A stretch of DNA of 64,000 nucleotides from Nocardiopsis sp. NRRL B-16309. Its GTDB lineage: Bacteria; Actinomycetota; Actinomycetes; Streptosporangiales; Streptosporangiaceae. Below the pieces are notes generated by a model. That model was not told the DNA's origin. It saw only the letters and a program-made list of their open reading frames with translations, and did no database searches. A program made the position numbers and the translations under genes. Of this stretch, positions 17,239-25,936 are shown one piece after another (within the stretch, counting starts at the first letter, position 1; the number at the start of each line of letters is the position of its first letter). The stretch lies in contig NZ_LGEC01000078.1 in NCBI RefSeq assembly GCF_001279585.1, positions 1 through 64,000 on the forward strand, given 5' to 3'.

Positions 17239-17896
17239 CGACGACGTGCAGATCATCCGGGCGATGCGGATCAACCTGAGGGCCCGCGGGCACGACGTGG
17301 ACACCGCGGCGGACGGGGCCGCGGCGCTGCGGCTGGCCGCCGATCGGCACCCGGACGTGGTCCTGCTCGACCTGGGGCTGCCCGACATGGAGGGCATGGA
17401 GGTCATCCAGCGGCTGCGCGGCTGGTCGCAGGTCCCGATCATCGTCCTGTCCGCACGGCACTCGGCCGGGGAGAAGGTGCGCTGCCTGGACTCGGGCGCC
17501 GACGACTACGTCACCAAGCCGTTCGGGATGGACGAGCTGCTGGCGCGGATGCGCGCGGCCGAGCGCCGGTCGGTCCACTCGGAGGAGGCGCCGGTGGTGC
17601 GCACCTCGTGCTTCACCGTCGACCTGGGCGCCAAGCGCGTGCTGCGCGACGGCGAGGAGGTGCGGCTGACCCCGACGGAGTGGCACATCCTGGAGATCCT
17701 CGCCCGCAACTGCGGGCAGCTGGTGAGCCAGCGCCGCCTCCTCCACGACGTGTGGGGGCCCTCCTACCAGAGCGAGACCAACTACCTCCGCGTCTACATG
17801 GCGCAGCTGCGCCGCAAGCTGGAGCCCGACCCCGCGCATCCCCGCTACCTCATCACCGAGGCCGGCCGCGGCTACCGGTTCGAGACCCCGGCCTGA
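17219..17896 (+). CDS. kdpE: KdpE-like OmpR-family response regulator
   Basis: 225 residues. Receiver domain with D7-D8-D9, phospho-acceptor Asp51 (VVLLDLGLPD) and the DDYVTKPFG lysine, then a winged-helix DNA-binding domain (about residues 128-222, LTPTEWHILEILARNCGQLV ... YLRVYMAQLRRKLEPDP). ATG at 17219 lies inside the 3' end of the sensor gene, so the two are coupled. In most bacteria KdpE activates the potassium pump operon kdpFABC; with no pump here the target is unknown. Confidence 0.93.
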   Translation: MRVLVVDDDVQIIRAMRINLRARGHDVDTAADGAAALRLAADRHPDVVLLDLGLPDMEGMEVIQRLRGWSQVPIIVLSARHSAGEKVRCLDSGADDYVTKPFGMDELLARMRAAERRSVHSEEAPVVRTSCFTVDLGAKRVLRDGEEVRLTPTEWHILEILARNCGQLVSQRRLLHDVWGPSYQSETNYLRVYMAQLRRKLEPDPAHPRYLITEAGRGYRFETPA

Positions 17897-17952
17897 TCCC
17901 GGCGCTTCGGAACGGCCCCGGCCCCGGCGCCGACCCCGGCCCGGGCCGGCGG

Positions 17953-18022
17953 TGCTTCACGAGCGCGGAGGCGCGGCGGGAGGCGGCCTGGCGGCCGCGA
18001 GCCCGGAACGCAGCGGAGAACG
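17953..18022. repeat. 70-bp dispersed repeat, copy 1
   Basis: This segment matches 54908-54977 over about 70 bases with only scattered mismatches. The core is GGAGGCGCGGCG, then GAGGCGGCCTGGCGGCCGCG (one base between them differs), then AGCCCGGAA and a GAAC end. Both copies sit immediately 3' of a minus-strand stop codon. The element contains GCGGCC-GCCA-GGCCGC, able to fold as a hairpin. Confidence 0.85.
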
Positions 18023-18026
18023 CCGC

Positions 18027-18959
18027 CTAACGGCGGGCGAAGGCGCTCCCCTCGGCCATCTCCATCAGGACGTCGAACTCCTCGGTTCCGGTCTGGCCGC
18101 GGTTGACCTTGGCGACGACCATGCAGGGCGCGAAGGCGCGGGACCACGCCATGAGCCGGTCGCCGTCCACGTCCATGACGCGGGACAGCACGTCCACCCG
18201 GCGCTCCACCTCCCGCAGGCTGCTGGCCTGCCACACCGTCCAGTCGACCGCGTCGACCGCGCCGTCGCCCACGCAGGCGCGCGGGTCCAGCGCGACCAGT
18301 CCGCGCTGGCCGCCGTCGATGACGTTGCCCGGGTGCAGGTCGCCGTGCACGGGAACGACCCCGATCTCGCCGTGGGCCAGGTCGCGGGCCCGGCACAGGC
18401 CCTGGTGCATGACGGAGGCGGGCACGATCTCGGCGGCGGGTCCCTCGGCGCGCTCGCGGGACCACATGTCGAAGATGAACTGCACCCGCGACGTGAGGGG
18501 GCGCAGCTCCATGAGTTCGGAGCGCGGGACCTCGACGGCGTGCAGCTGCGCGATGAGGGACCCGACGGTCTCCATCGCCGGGACCATCCCGGTGGCCGCG
18601 ACGGTCTCGCCGTCGACCCGCTCCATGAGGATAGCGCCGCGGTCGGAGTCCACGCCCCACACCTCCGGGACCCGGTGCGAGGGCGCCCACATGCGGAGCA
18701 GCCGCGCCTCGGACACGGCCAGCCCGCTGTCCGGGCAGAGCTTGAGCACGCCCTCGCTCCCGTCGGGACGGCTGACCAGGACCACCACGGACGTGCGTCC
18801 GTGCGGGGCCGGCCCCTCGACCGTCACCCCCCATTCGGCGGCGAGCTTCTCCACGATCGAGGGGACCTCCGTCAGCCATTCGCCGACGTGCGCGCCGAAG
18901 CGCCGTTCCAGACGTCGGCGCTGCCGGTCGTCGACGAACCGCGCTGTGACGTCGTTCAT
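18027..18959 (-). CDS. Aminoglycoside/hydroxyurea kinase-like phosphotransferase
   Basis: 310 residues, ATG at 18959 preceded by GAAGGTGGA. The kinase-like fold has a catalytic loop PVHGDLHPGNVI and a metal-site segment LVALDPRACVGDGAVDAVDW, the order found in the APH(6)/hydroxyurea phosphotransferase family (PF04655), which includes streptomycin 6-kinases. It could phosphorylate an aminoglycoside or another small hydroxylated molecule. No antibiotic biosynthesis genes are nearby, so a housekeeping or intrinsic resistance role is equally possible. Confidence 0.87.
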   Translation of the reverse strand: MNDVTARFVDDRQRRRLERRFGAHVGEWLTEVPSIVEKLAAEWGVTVEGPAPHGRTSVVVLVSRPDGSEGVLKLCPDSGLAVSEARLLRMWAPSHRVPEVWGVDSDRGAILMERVDGETVAATGMVPAMETVGSLIAQLHAVEVPRSELMELRPLTSRVQFIFDMWSRERAEGPAAEIVPASVMHQGLCRARDLAHGEIGVVPVHGDLHPGNVIDGGQRGLVALDPRACVGDGAVDAVDWTVWQASSLREVERRVDVLSRVMDVDGDRLMAWSRAFAPCMVVAKVNRGQTGTEEFDVLMEMAEGSAFARR

Positions 18960-19297
18960 GAGTTCCACCTTCGGGTCGCGCGCGTCGGTGCCTGGCCGGG
19001 TCCGACCCCTGACGCCGACGGCCGACGCGTTGGTCCGTTGGCGGCGACCGCACGGGGAGCCCGCCCGGTCGCGAGGACGCACGGGCCGGGACGAGAGGTC
19101 CAGGGCCGGGACTTGGGGCCGCTCCCGGCCCGTACCACTCCGCGCGGTCGGCGGCGCGGCACGGTGCCACAGTCTGGGTGCGGGGAGTTCCCGCCCATCG
19201 GACCCCTACCCATCCCGGCACCTCCGGTAACGGTGGGCGCACGCTTCGCACCGCGGTTTCCGCGCTCCGGCGCCCAGCGAGCGGCGCCGGGGCGCGT

Positions 19298-19975
19298 TCA
19301 GGCGAGACGACCCTTGACCGCCCGGTGCTGGGCGAGGAGCGTGTCCACGACCAGTTCGGAGGGCCACAGCGGCGCGGTGATGGCGGTGACGTCCAGGCCG
19401 CGCAGCAGCTCGAAGTCGGGCCCGTCCACCAGGCGCCAGGCCGCCACGGCGACCCGCTCCCGGCCGTCCCGGCGCAGGCGGTCGACGGCGTCGAACACGG
19501 AGGGCGCCCACGTGCGCAGGTACCCGACCTGGACCGGCGAGCCCAGGCGGCGGCTGAGCATCCGGGCCACGTCCATGACCACCTGGCGCTCCTCGGTACC
19601 GGTGGTACCGTCCGCGGCCAGGACCACGCCGTCCTCACGGCTCCATCCCGACTCGCCGAGGCGTCCGGCGAGGTCGGCGACGATGGACGGGACCGCGCCG
19701 AGGGGGGCCGTCTGGCAGACGTTCTCCAGCCGGCCCAGGCCGATGCGGGTGAGCAGGTGGGCGCTCGCGACGTCGCCTCCCGCGACGAACGCCGGGACGA
19801 CCACCTTGGGGCCCTCGACGGAGCGGATGGTGGCGGTGACTTCGTCGGGGCTGCCGAAGGCGGCGGTCACGGGGACCTCTCCACGGCTGGCCACCGCCGC
19901 CGCGAGGCCGCACAGGGCCTCCCGTCTGTGGGCGTCACGCGAGTCGTCGGCTACGAGGACCATGGTCGGGACCAT
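19298..19975 (-). CDS. CbiX/sirohydrochlorin chelatase-like protein
   Basis: 225 residues, ATG at 19975. It has two similar halves with the pattern LVADDSRDAHRREALCGLAAAV ... VVVPAFVAGGDVASAHLL and VVLAADGTTGTEERQVVMDVARML, resembling the CbiX/SirB chelatase fold. The usual N-terminal metal-binding His in GSR/GHGS is not present as such, so chelatase activity is uncertain. Actinomycetes often carry such single-copy relatives near sulfur or cobalamin genes, but none are seen here. Confidence 0.72.
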   Translation of the reverse strand: MVPTMVLVADDSRDAHRREALCGLAAAVASRGEVPVTAAFGSPDEVTATIRSVEGPKVVVPAFVAGGDVASAHLLTRIGLGRLENVCQTAPLGAVPSIVADLAGRLGESGWSREDGVVLAADGTTGTEERQVVMDVARMLSRRLGSPVQVGYLRTWAPSVFDAVDRLRRDGRERVAVAAWRLVDGPDFELLRGLDVTAITAPLWPSELVVDTLLAQHRAVKGRLA

Positions 19976-20595
19976 TCCGGCTCCTTGGAATCGCTGCGAG
20001 ATCTGCCGTTCCCCCCAGAGAGTAATGAGGCACAGTTTCAGGAGGGTGCTCTCGTGTTACACGGATGAAAACAACGAACAATGGCTGTGATGGGTATCAC
20101 CAGGGGGAGGCTTGGTGAATCATAACAATCGCCGAAAAGATGGGGCGTGTCCACATCCGCGGACTGTGCCGTGCACCGCCTTCCCGCGGCGGCCGGAGAA
20201 GCCCGTTCCGCGCGGCGGCGCCGACAGGATCCTGACCAGCGAACACGAGCGCGGACCCCGCACGGGCAAGGTGCTACCGGCCGGTAGAACATGGCGGACG
20301 CCACACTCGGAATGGCACGCCGAACACGGTCCGTTTTGTCACGAAGTTCTCTAGGGAAAAGCCGTGGCAAAAGAATCGCATGCAAAGAACCGTGCGCATG
20401 CACGTGCGAAGGATTGCGCACGGCACGCGGACCGGTTCCGGCACCGCGCGTGAACGGAACGGCACGAGCCGCCCGGAAAAGGGAACGGAGTCCCATCGGC
20501 CCCATGGTCCTCCCGCGCACCCCGGCCCGCCTTCACGCGCCCGAGCGGACCCCATTGCACACCCCGCCCACGTCTGTCAAGGGTGTAGGCTCCCC
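19976..20595. other. AT-richer intergenic region upstream of the aadA-like gene
   Basis: More than 600 bases with lower GC than the surroundings. They contain a possible 79-codon reading frame (20115-20354, listed separately) and a patch around 20335-20425 rich in short inverted repeats such as GTGCGCATGCAC. A TAGGCT box at 20586-20591 could be the -10 of a promoter for the downstream structured leader, but no good -35 stands at the right distance. I see no other gene. Confidence 0.4.
20115..20354 (+). CDS. Possible small protein (uncertain)
   Basis: GTG at 20115 stands a few bases after a very strong GGGGGAGG (20103-20110) and opens a 79-codon frame rich in Arg, His and Pro. Its third codon positions are far less GC-biased than in genuine genes here, and I recognise no family. 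The strong ribosome-binding site is the only positive sign. It may be a short leader peptide or noise. Confidence 0.25.
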   Translation: MNHNNRRKDGACPHPRTVPCTAFPRRPEKPVPRGGADRILTSEHERGPRTGKVLPAGRTWRTPHSEWHAEHGPFCHEVL

Positions 20596-20810
20596 CTCTC
20601 CGCCATAGCCGCACACCACATGACGTGGGGAGACAGGATGCAAGTCCGGCGTGATCACTTGCCATCACCAGCGCACCCGCCCAAACTTGGAGGTAGGAGG
20701 CGAGAGCCCCAGCAGCCTCACCAGGCTCAGGGCCCAGCCGCAGCCACAGTGATCCGGTCCTCCCCACCACCGGATCGCGCGCACGAACCCACCATCAGAC
20801 TGGAGTGAGC
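20596..20810 (+). promoter_or_regulatory. Structured 5' leader of the aadA-like gene
   Basis: At least four stems can form in about 200 bases. (1) CCAC/GTGG around the ATGAC of a small frame (20617-20629). (2) GATGCAAGT with ACTTGCCATC, nine pairs and one bulge (20638-20666). (3) AGCCT/AGGCT with a CACC loop (about 20714-20727). (4) GATCCGGT/ACCGGATC, eight pairs (20751-20776). The loop of stem 4 reads CCTCCCCACC, complementary both to GGAGGTAGGAGG at about 20692-20703 and to the gene's own GGAG at 20802-20805. A frame beginning ATGACGTGGGGA at about 20621 runs through the leader and ends with a TGA overlapping the GGAG. Mutually exclusive pairing that hides or frees the ribosome-binding site is therefore possible. 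Confidence 0.5.
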
Positions 20811-21629
20811 ATGGCCGTCCACCCTCGGGTGCAGACGCTGGCCCAGACCTTCCTCGCCAACGCGGACCAGGAGGCCCCCGGCCTGGTCGAAGGCCTCTAT
20901 CTGACCGGTTCCGTCGCCCTCGGCGACTTCCGCCCGCACACCAGCGACGTCGACTTCGTCATCGTCACCGCGCGCACCCCCGGCGGCCGAGAGGTCGAGC
21001 AGCTACGCCGCGCGCACGCGCGTACCCGCGCGGACGTGCCGCGGCCCCAGTTCAACGGCGTCCACGTGACCTGGGACCACCTCGCCCAGGACTCCGCCTC
21101 CTGCGGCCCCCTGCCCTCGGTCGTCGGCGGCCGCTTCCGCGAGCGCGCGAGCTCCGACGTCAACCCGGCCACCTGGCACATCCTCGCCGAGCGCGGCGTC
21201 CCGGTGCGGGGCCCGCACCCGGTCGAGCTGGACGTGTGGGACGAGCCGGAGAGCCTGCGGGCCTGGTCCCTGGGCTCCCTGGACGAGCACTGGCGCCGCT
21301 GGCGCGAACGGGCCGGACGGCTCGTGACCCCGCGCGGACTCGCGGCCCTGGGCTCGCTCGCCCCCTCCTGGAGCGTGCTCAGCGTCAGCCGCCTGCACTT
21401 CACGCTCAGAACCGGCGAGATCACCTCCAAGTCCTGCGCCGGCTCCTACGCCCTGCACGCCTTCCCCGACCGCTGGCAGCGCATCGTCAACGAGTGCCTG
21501 CGCGTGCGCCGCGGCGTCCAGGCGCCCTCGCTGTACGAGAGCGCCCTCGCCCGCCGCCGGGCCGCCCTGGACTACATCGAGATGGTGCTGGACGAGTCGC
21601 TGCGCCCCGGGCTGGCCGTCTCGACCTGA
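20811..21629 (+). CDS. AadA-like nucleotidyltransferase
   Basis: 272 residues from ATG at 20811, with GGAG five bases upstream. The nucleotidyltransferase motif is LYLTGSVALGDFRPHTSDVDFVIV (about residues 28-51), with the two catalytic Asp in SDVDF, followed by a helical C-terminal domain (DUF4111-like) as in aminoglycoside adenylyltransferases. The known AadA reaction is transfer of AMP to streptomycin or spectinomycin. The structured leader directly upstream suggests post-transcriptional control, which is common for resistance genes. A housekeeping nucleotidyltransferase remains possible. Confidence 0.87.
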   Translation: MAVHPRVQTLAQTFLANADQEAPGLVEGLYLTGSVALGDFRPHTSDVDFVIVTARTPGGREVEQLRRAHARTRADVPRPQFNGVHVTWDHLAQDSASCGPLPSVVGGRFRERASSDVNPATWHILAERGVPVRGPHPVELDVWDEPESLRAWSLGSLDEHWRRWRERAGRLVTPRGLAALGSLAPSWSVLSVSRLHFTLRTGEITSKSCAGSYALHAFPDRWQRIVNECLRVRRGVQAPSLYESALARRRAALDYIEMVLDESLRPGLAVST

Positions 21630-21681
21630 CCCGCGCGCGGGGCCGGGGCCCGGAGGCGGCGCCCGGCCGTGCGCACCCCGG

Positions 21682-21709
21682 TGTCAACCTCCCCCGGCCC
21701 GGCTACTCT
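21682..21709 (+). promoter_or_regulatory. Probable promoter of a leaderless def transcript
   Basis: TGTCAA (21682-21687) and TACTCT (21704-21709) are separated by 16 bases, and the def ATG begins 7 bases after the -10 box. No Shine-Dalgarno precedes the ATG, so transcription probably starts at or next to it. Confidence 0.55.
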
Positions 21710-21716
21710 GTGGGGC

Positions 21717-22271
21717 ATGAGCATGCGCCCCATCGTCCGGTTCGGCGACCCCGTCCTCGTCACCCGGACCACGCCCGTCACCAAGTTCGACCAGCACACC
21801 GCGGCCCTGGTCCGGGACCTCCTGGACACCGTGGACGCCCCCGGTCGCGCCGGGCTCGCCGCCACCCAGATCGGGGTGGGGCTGCGCGTGTTCAGCTACA
21901 ACGTCGAGGACCGCGTCGGCTACGTGATCAACCCCGAGATCGCCGAGCTGTCCGAGGAGACGCAGGAGGACGAGGAGGGCTGCCTGTCGGTCCCGCGGCT
22001 GTGGTATCCCACACGCCGGGCCGTGCGCGCCGTCGTCACCGGCGTCGACCTGCGCAACGAACCGGTCACCGTCGAGGGCACCGGCCTGATGGCGCGGTGC
22101 CTGCAGCACGAGACCGACCACCTGGACGGCATGCTCTACCTCGACCGCCTCGACCCCGAGACCCGGCGCCGGGCCCTGCGCGACGTCCGCCGCTCCGACT
22201 GGTTCATGCCGGCCCAGGCACCCGAGCCCGCCGGGGTCCAGCTGCCCAGCGCCTTCGGCGGGACCGCCTGA
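21717..22271 (+). CDS. def: Peptide deformylase
   Basis: 184 residues from ATG at 21717 (a second ATG is two codons later). All three deformylase motifs are intact: GLAATQ at 46-51, EGCLSVP at 87-93 with the metal-ligand Cys89, and HETDH at 131-135, giving the two His ligands and the catalytic Glu. It removes the formyl group from nascent peptides, an essential step. The usual partner fmt is not adjacent, so this may be one of two or more deformylases in the genome. Confidence 0.96.
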   Translation: MSMRPIVRFGDPVLVTRTTPVTKFDQHTAALVRDLLDTVDAPGRAGLAATQIGVGLRVFSYNVEDRVGYVINPEIAELSEETQEDEEGCLSVPRLWYPTRRAVRAVVTGVDLRNEPVTVEGTGLMARCLQHETDHLDGMLYLDRLDPETRRRALRDVRRSDWFMPAQAPEPAGVQLPSAFGGTA

Positions 22272-22466
22272 GGGCCGACCGCTCCGCCCGTCCGGCCCCG
22301 TGCGGTCACCGACTCCGGGTATCTTCGGATCCGTCCCCCGCGAGTCACGTACTAGGCATGTAACGCCAAGATCTCGTAAGGTCTGCTGAGTATCTCCCGC
22401 CCCACGGCACCCCCTCGTCTCGCCGTCGGCCCACCGAATGCGCTCAGACCGTCCACGGAGCAGAAG

Positions 22467-23438
22467 ATGACACCCAGCCCTCGATCCCGAGTCCCCCGCA
22501 CCGGCCGGGCCGCGCTGTCCGTCGGCGCGGTCTCCCTGGCGCTGCTGCTCGCGGTGCCCGGAGCCGCCTACGCCGAGCCGGACGACGAGGTCGACATCGA
22601 CGCGCTCAACGAGCGCGCCGAGGAGCTGGAGGAGTCCTACGGCGGCGAACTCCTGCAGTACAACGAGATCAAGGACCGGGTCGAGGAGGCCGAGGAGGAC
22701 CTGGAGGAGATCGAGGAGCGCCTGGAGGGCTCCCGGTCGGGTGTCTCCAACATCGCGTCGGCCCAGTACAAGAACAACAACGGGTTCGACCCGGCGCTCC
22801 AGGTCGTCTTCTCCAGCGAGCCCGAGAACATGTTCTCCGACGCCGCGACGCTGACCTACCTGGGCGAGAGCCAGTCCGAGCAGATCTCCGAGCTCATCGC
22901 GACCCGCGACGAGCAGCAGGAGGTCACGACCGAGCTCACCGAGGAGCTGGAGGAGGCCGTCGAACTCGTCGACTCCCTGGAGGAGCAGCGCGAGGAGGTC
23001 GAGGCGGAGATCGAGGAGTACGAGGAGTCGCAGATCCCCGAGACTCCCGGCAACGGCACGATCCCCGAGAGCGCCATGGGCGGCGGCTGGGAGTCGACCA
23101 CGGCCCGGATGGCCGGGATCCGCGACGAGATCATCATGGCCTACGGCGCCCCCTACCCCGTCGGCTGCTGGCGGCCCAGCGCCGACGACCACGGCGACGG
23201 CCGCGCCTGCGACTTCATGATGAGCTCCGGCGGCGCCATCCCCTCGGCCGAGAACAACTCCCTCGGCGACCAGATCGCCCAGTACGCGATCGACAACGCC
23301 GACCGCCTCGGCGTGGACTACGTCATCTGGAAGCAGCGGATCTGGCACCGCAGCAACCGCCAGTGGGTGTTCATGAACGACCGCGGCGGCGCGACGGCCA
23401 ACCACTACGACCACGTGCACATCTCGTCGGTCAACTAG
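22467..23438 (+). CDS. Secreted coiled-coil protein with ARB_07466-like C-terminal domain
   Basis: 323 residues. A signal peptide ends at about GAAYAEPDDE (residue 35). Residues 40-190 are a long, highly acidic coiled coil (NERAEELEESYGGELLQYNE, EEAEEDLEEIEERLEG, and later VDSLEEQREEVEAEIEEYEE). The C-terminal domain (about 205-323) contains the pairs WRPSADDHGDG, ACDFMM and HYDHVHISSVN, a Cys- and His-containing fold recurrent in actinomycete exported proteins. The layout resembles cell-wall hydrolase regulators (NlpC/P60-type coiled-coil proteins), but no hydrolase motif is present. Its promoter is probably within the AT-richer 22330-22400. Confidence 0.88.
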   Translation: MTPSPRSRVPRTGRAALSVGAVSLALLLAVPGAAYAEPDDEVDIDALNERAEELEESYGGELLQYNEIKDRVEEAEEDLEEIEERLEGSRSGVSNIASAQYKNNNGFDPALQVVFSSEPENMFSDAATLTYLGESQSEQISELIATRDEQQEVTTELTEELEEAVELVDSLEEQREEVEAEIEEYEESQIPETPGNGTIPESAMGGGWESTTARMAGIRDEIIMAYGAPYPVGCWRPSADDHGDGRACDFMMSSGGAIPSAENNSLGDQIAQYAIDNADRLGVDYVIWKQRIWHRSNRQWVFMNDRGGATANHYDHVHISSVN

Positions 23439-23448
23439 GAGGGGGCTC

Positions 23449-23735
23449 GGGCGCCCGGAAGACGGGACCTTCGCGCCTTCCGGTGTGCCCGCTCGTACCT
23501 CGCGGACCCACCTCCAACCACTCCAGGACCCGTCGGCGCCCTCACTTGTGCTTGCCTCGGGCCTTCGCTCGTTCCTCGCTTTGGCCCGGGCGCCTTGAAG
23601 ACGGGACCCTCCCACCTTCCGGTGCACGCCCTCGTTCCTCGCGGACCCACCTCCAGCCACTCCAGGACCCGTCGGCGCCCTCCCCGTGCCTGCCCTAGGC
23701 CTCCGCTCGTCCCTCGCTTCGGCCCGGTCTGCTCC
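23449..23735. repeat. Tandem pair of ~140-bp dispersed repeats (family A)
   Basis: Two head-to-tail copies (about 23449-23587 and 23588-23735). Each includes the sequence read as CCACTCCAGGACCCGTCGGC, followed by CCTCGGGCCTTCGCTCGTTC or its close variant, then CTCGCTT. The same element occurs in opposite orientation at about 29930-30060 and 50936-51140. It lies between two convergent genes and touches the stop codon of the MFS gene. Confidence 0.9.
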
Positions 23736-25016
23736 CTACCTCACGGGGCGCCCGCGCCCGGTCAGGGCCAGCGGAAGGGCCCCGGCCAACAGCACCGTCA
23801 GCAGGGCGAACGCCGGACCGTAGCCCATGAGCTGGATGACCAGCCCCATGCCCATCGCGCCCACGCCCGAACCGGCGTCGAAGCCGATGTTCCACACCGC
23901 GCTGGCCCGTCCGTACCCGGCGGGACCCGCGCGGTTGAGCATGAGCATGACCGTCTCGTTCTGCACGGCGCCGAACCCGAGCCCGAACAGGGCCGCCCCC
24001 GCCAGCACCAGGGCCGCGGCGGCCGGTCCGGGCACCGTGTCGTCCCCGCCGACGGTCCACAGCCCCGCGGTCACCAGGGCCAGGCCCAGGACCGCACCGG
24101 ACATGCCCGGCAGGAGTAGCACCGCGCGCCGGTGGCGGTCGTGCAGTGTCCCCGCCGTCCACCGGCCCGCGACGACGGCCAGCGCCAGGGCCGCCAGTGT
24201 GCCGCTGACCAGCCACGCGGCCTGCTCCAGCGGGATGGCCAGGAACGTGATGACCGTGCTCGCCGACGTGGCGGCCACGAGCATGATCGCCAGCGGCGCC
24301 GCCAGGACCAGCAGGAGCGGGAGCCCGACGGGCCCGGCGTCGCCCGCCCCGCCGTGGGGCGGCGCCGACCGCAGCGCCGACCGGTTGCGCCCGCCGTCGG
24401 CGAACCAGACGCCCGCGGCCAGTACGGCTCCCAGCACGGAGCATGCGCCGGTGATCCAGAACGCGGCGTCGAAGCCGATCTGGAGGGCCAGTGCCACCCC
24501 GCCGGGCAGGATGAGGACCTGCGGCAGGCCGACGGCCAGGCCGTAGTACCCGGTGGCGCGGCCGACCTGCTCGTTCGGTACGAGCCGCGCGGCCAGGACC
24601 GTTCCGGCGACACTGACCATGCCGAAACCGACGCCGCGCAGGGCGGAGACCGCGATCAGCGGGGCCAGGTCGGCGGTCACGGCGAAGAGCGGGGTGGGCA
24701 GCCCCATGATCAGACAGCCCACGGGGAAGGCCCACCGGTAGCCGCCCCGTTCCAGGATCCAGGGCATCGTGAGCTGGGTGAGGACGGTGGTGAGCATGAA
24801 CGCCGCCGTCGTGCTCCCGGCGCCGAACTCGCCCGCGCCGCCCCGGCTGGCCCAGAGCGGGACCAGCGGCAGCACGGCGGCGAACCCGACCAGGCCCACC
24901 GCGGTCGCCGCGATCAGCAGCGCGAAGCCCCGACCTCCCAGGCCGGGCAGCCCGTCGTGGGAGGTGTCCTGGGCGCCCGCTCCGCGGCGGGAGGAAGGCG
25001 TACGGGGTCGGGTCAT
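23736..25016 (-). CDS. MFS transporter
   Basis: 426 residues from ATG at 25016, with AAAGGAGGG directly upstream, one of the best ribosome-binding sites in the window. About twelve helices, with RGVGFGMVSVAGTVLAARLVP and a C-terminal half beginning near AIMLVAATSASTVITFLAIP. The pattern is that of drug- or sugar-type efflux pumps of actinomycetes; no substrate can be assigned. The stop codon abuts the family A repeat. It is probably followed by nothing in the same operon; the hydrolase gene upstream is on the same strand, 58 bases away. Confidence 0.9.
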   Translation of the reverse strand: MTRPRTPSSRRGAGAQDTSHDGLPGLGGRGFALLIAATAVGLVGFAAVLPLVPLWASRGGAGEFGAGSTTAAFMLTTVLTQLTMPWILERGGYRWAFPVGCLIMGLPTPLFAVTADLAPLIAVSALRGVGFGMVSVAGTVLAARLVPNEQVGRATGYYGLAVGLPQVLILPGGVALALQIGFDAAFWITGACSVLGAVLAAGVWFADGGRNRSALRSAPPHGGAGDAGPVGLPLLLVLAAPLAIMLVAATSASTVITFLAIPLEQAAWLVSGTLAALALAVVAGRWTAGTLHDRHRRAVLLLPGMSGAVLGLALVTAGLWTVGGDDTVPGPAAAALVLAGAALFGLGFGAVQNETVMLMLNRAGPAGYGRASAVWNIGFDAGSGVGAMGMGLVIQLMGYGPAFALLTVLLAGALPLALTGRGRPVR

Positions 25017-25074
25017 CCCTCCTTTGTAGTTGACCGCGGCGGCGCTGTCGACGCCGTCCCCCGCGGCCCCGTGC

Positions 25075-25866
25075 TCAGCCCCCGGAGGGCCCCACCCGTT
25101 CCCGGAGCCAGTCGCGCAGGCGCGCCGACAGCTCGGGGGTGACCGCCCGTTCGGCGTGCCCCATGCCCGGGACGATCCACAGCTCCCGGGGCTCGCCCGC
25201 GGCCTCGTGGATGGCCGTGGCGTGGGCGACGGGGAAGTAGGTGTCGGCGTCGCCGTGCACCACGAGCACGGGGGTCGGGCTGATCCGGCCCGCGACCTCG
25301 CGCGGCTCGGCCGGTCGGGGGTCCCAGCGGCGGTCGGTGACCCGCACCTTGCGCATGCGCGCGAGGAAGAAGCGCCCGGCGGTGCGCTCGATGCCGACGT
25401 GGAGCAGGCGCATCCGGCGGGTGCCCCGGTAGTACCAGCGGCTGGGGGCGCTGACCGAGACGACCGCGTCGACCCCGCCGAGGAGGGCGGCGTGCCGGAG
25501 GGCCACGGCCGCGCCCATGGAGAAGCCGACGGTGGCCACCGTCGTGTAGCCGAGGCTCCTCAGCCGGGCGACGACGGCCTCCAGGTCGTGGATCTCGTCG
25601 TTGCCCAGGGTGCTGTGTCCTCCGGAGCCGTGGTGGCCGCGGAAGTCGAACGTCATCACGTCGCCGACCGGCAGCAGGGCCTCGGCGATCGCCCGCGTGG
25701 CCGGGTTGCGGTAGGTGCCGGTGAACCCGTTGGCGAGGACGACGGCCGTGTCGCGCGCTTCGGCACCGCGCCGCAGCACGGCGTCGATGCCGACGCCGTC
25801 GGACGTCGTCAGCCAGAAGCGGCGGTCCTGGGAGCGGGACAGTGGATGGTCGATAGCGTCGGACAC
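25075..25866 (-). CDS. Alpha/beta hydrolase
   Basis: 263 residues from GTG at 25866, with AGGA eight bases upstream. Nucleophile elbow VGFSMGAAVAL (Ser at about residue 109), oxyanion region VVLANGFTGTYRN, acid in VVHGDADTYFP and base His in GMGHAERA near the C-terminus complete a catalytic triad. The family covers esterases, thioesterases and monoacylglycerol lipases. It lies upstream of an MFS gene on the same strand and may be co-transcribed with it. Confidence 0.92.
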   Translation of the reverse strand: MSDAIDHPLSRSQDRRFWLTTSDGVGIDAVLRRGAEARDTAVVLANGFTGTYRNPATRAIAEALLPVGDVMTFDFRGHHGSGGHSTLGNDEIHDLEAVVARLRSLGYTTVATVGFSMGAAVALRHAALLGGVDAVVSVSAPSRWYYRGTRRMRLLHVGIERTAGRFFLARMRKVRVTDRRWDPRPAEPREVAGRISPTPVLVVHGDADTYFPVAHATAIHEAAGEPRELWIVPGMGHAERAVTPELSARLRDWLRERVGPSGG

Positions 25867-25936
25867 CCGTCCATCCTGCCCGACGCGCCCCGGGCGCGGG
25901 CGTCCGGCCCCGGTGTGTCGCGGGCGCGGACGGCGC

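Noticed and set aside
20380..20808. 142-codon frame through the aadA-like leader
   Set aside because: Low-complexity sequence without codon bias or family; kept only as a possible short leader frame from about 20621, not as a gene.
20596..20810. Assignment of the leader to a known riboswitch class
   Set aside because: I could not match the conserved cores of glycine, SAM, cobalamin, ykkC, fluoride, c-di-GMP or c-di-AMP classes.
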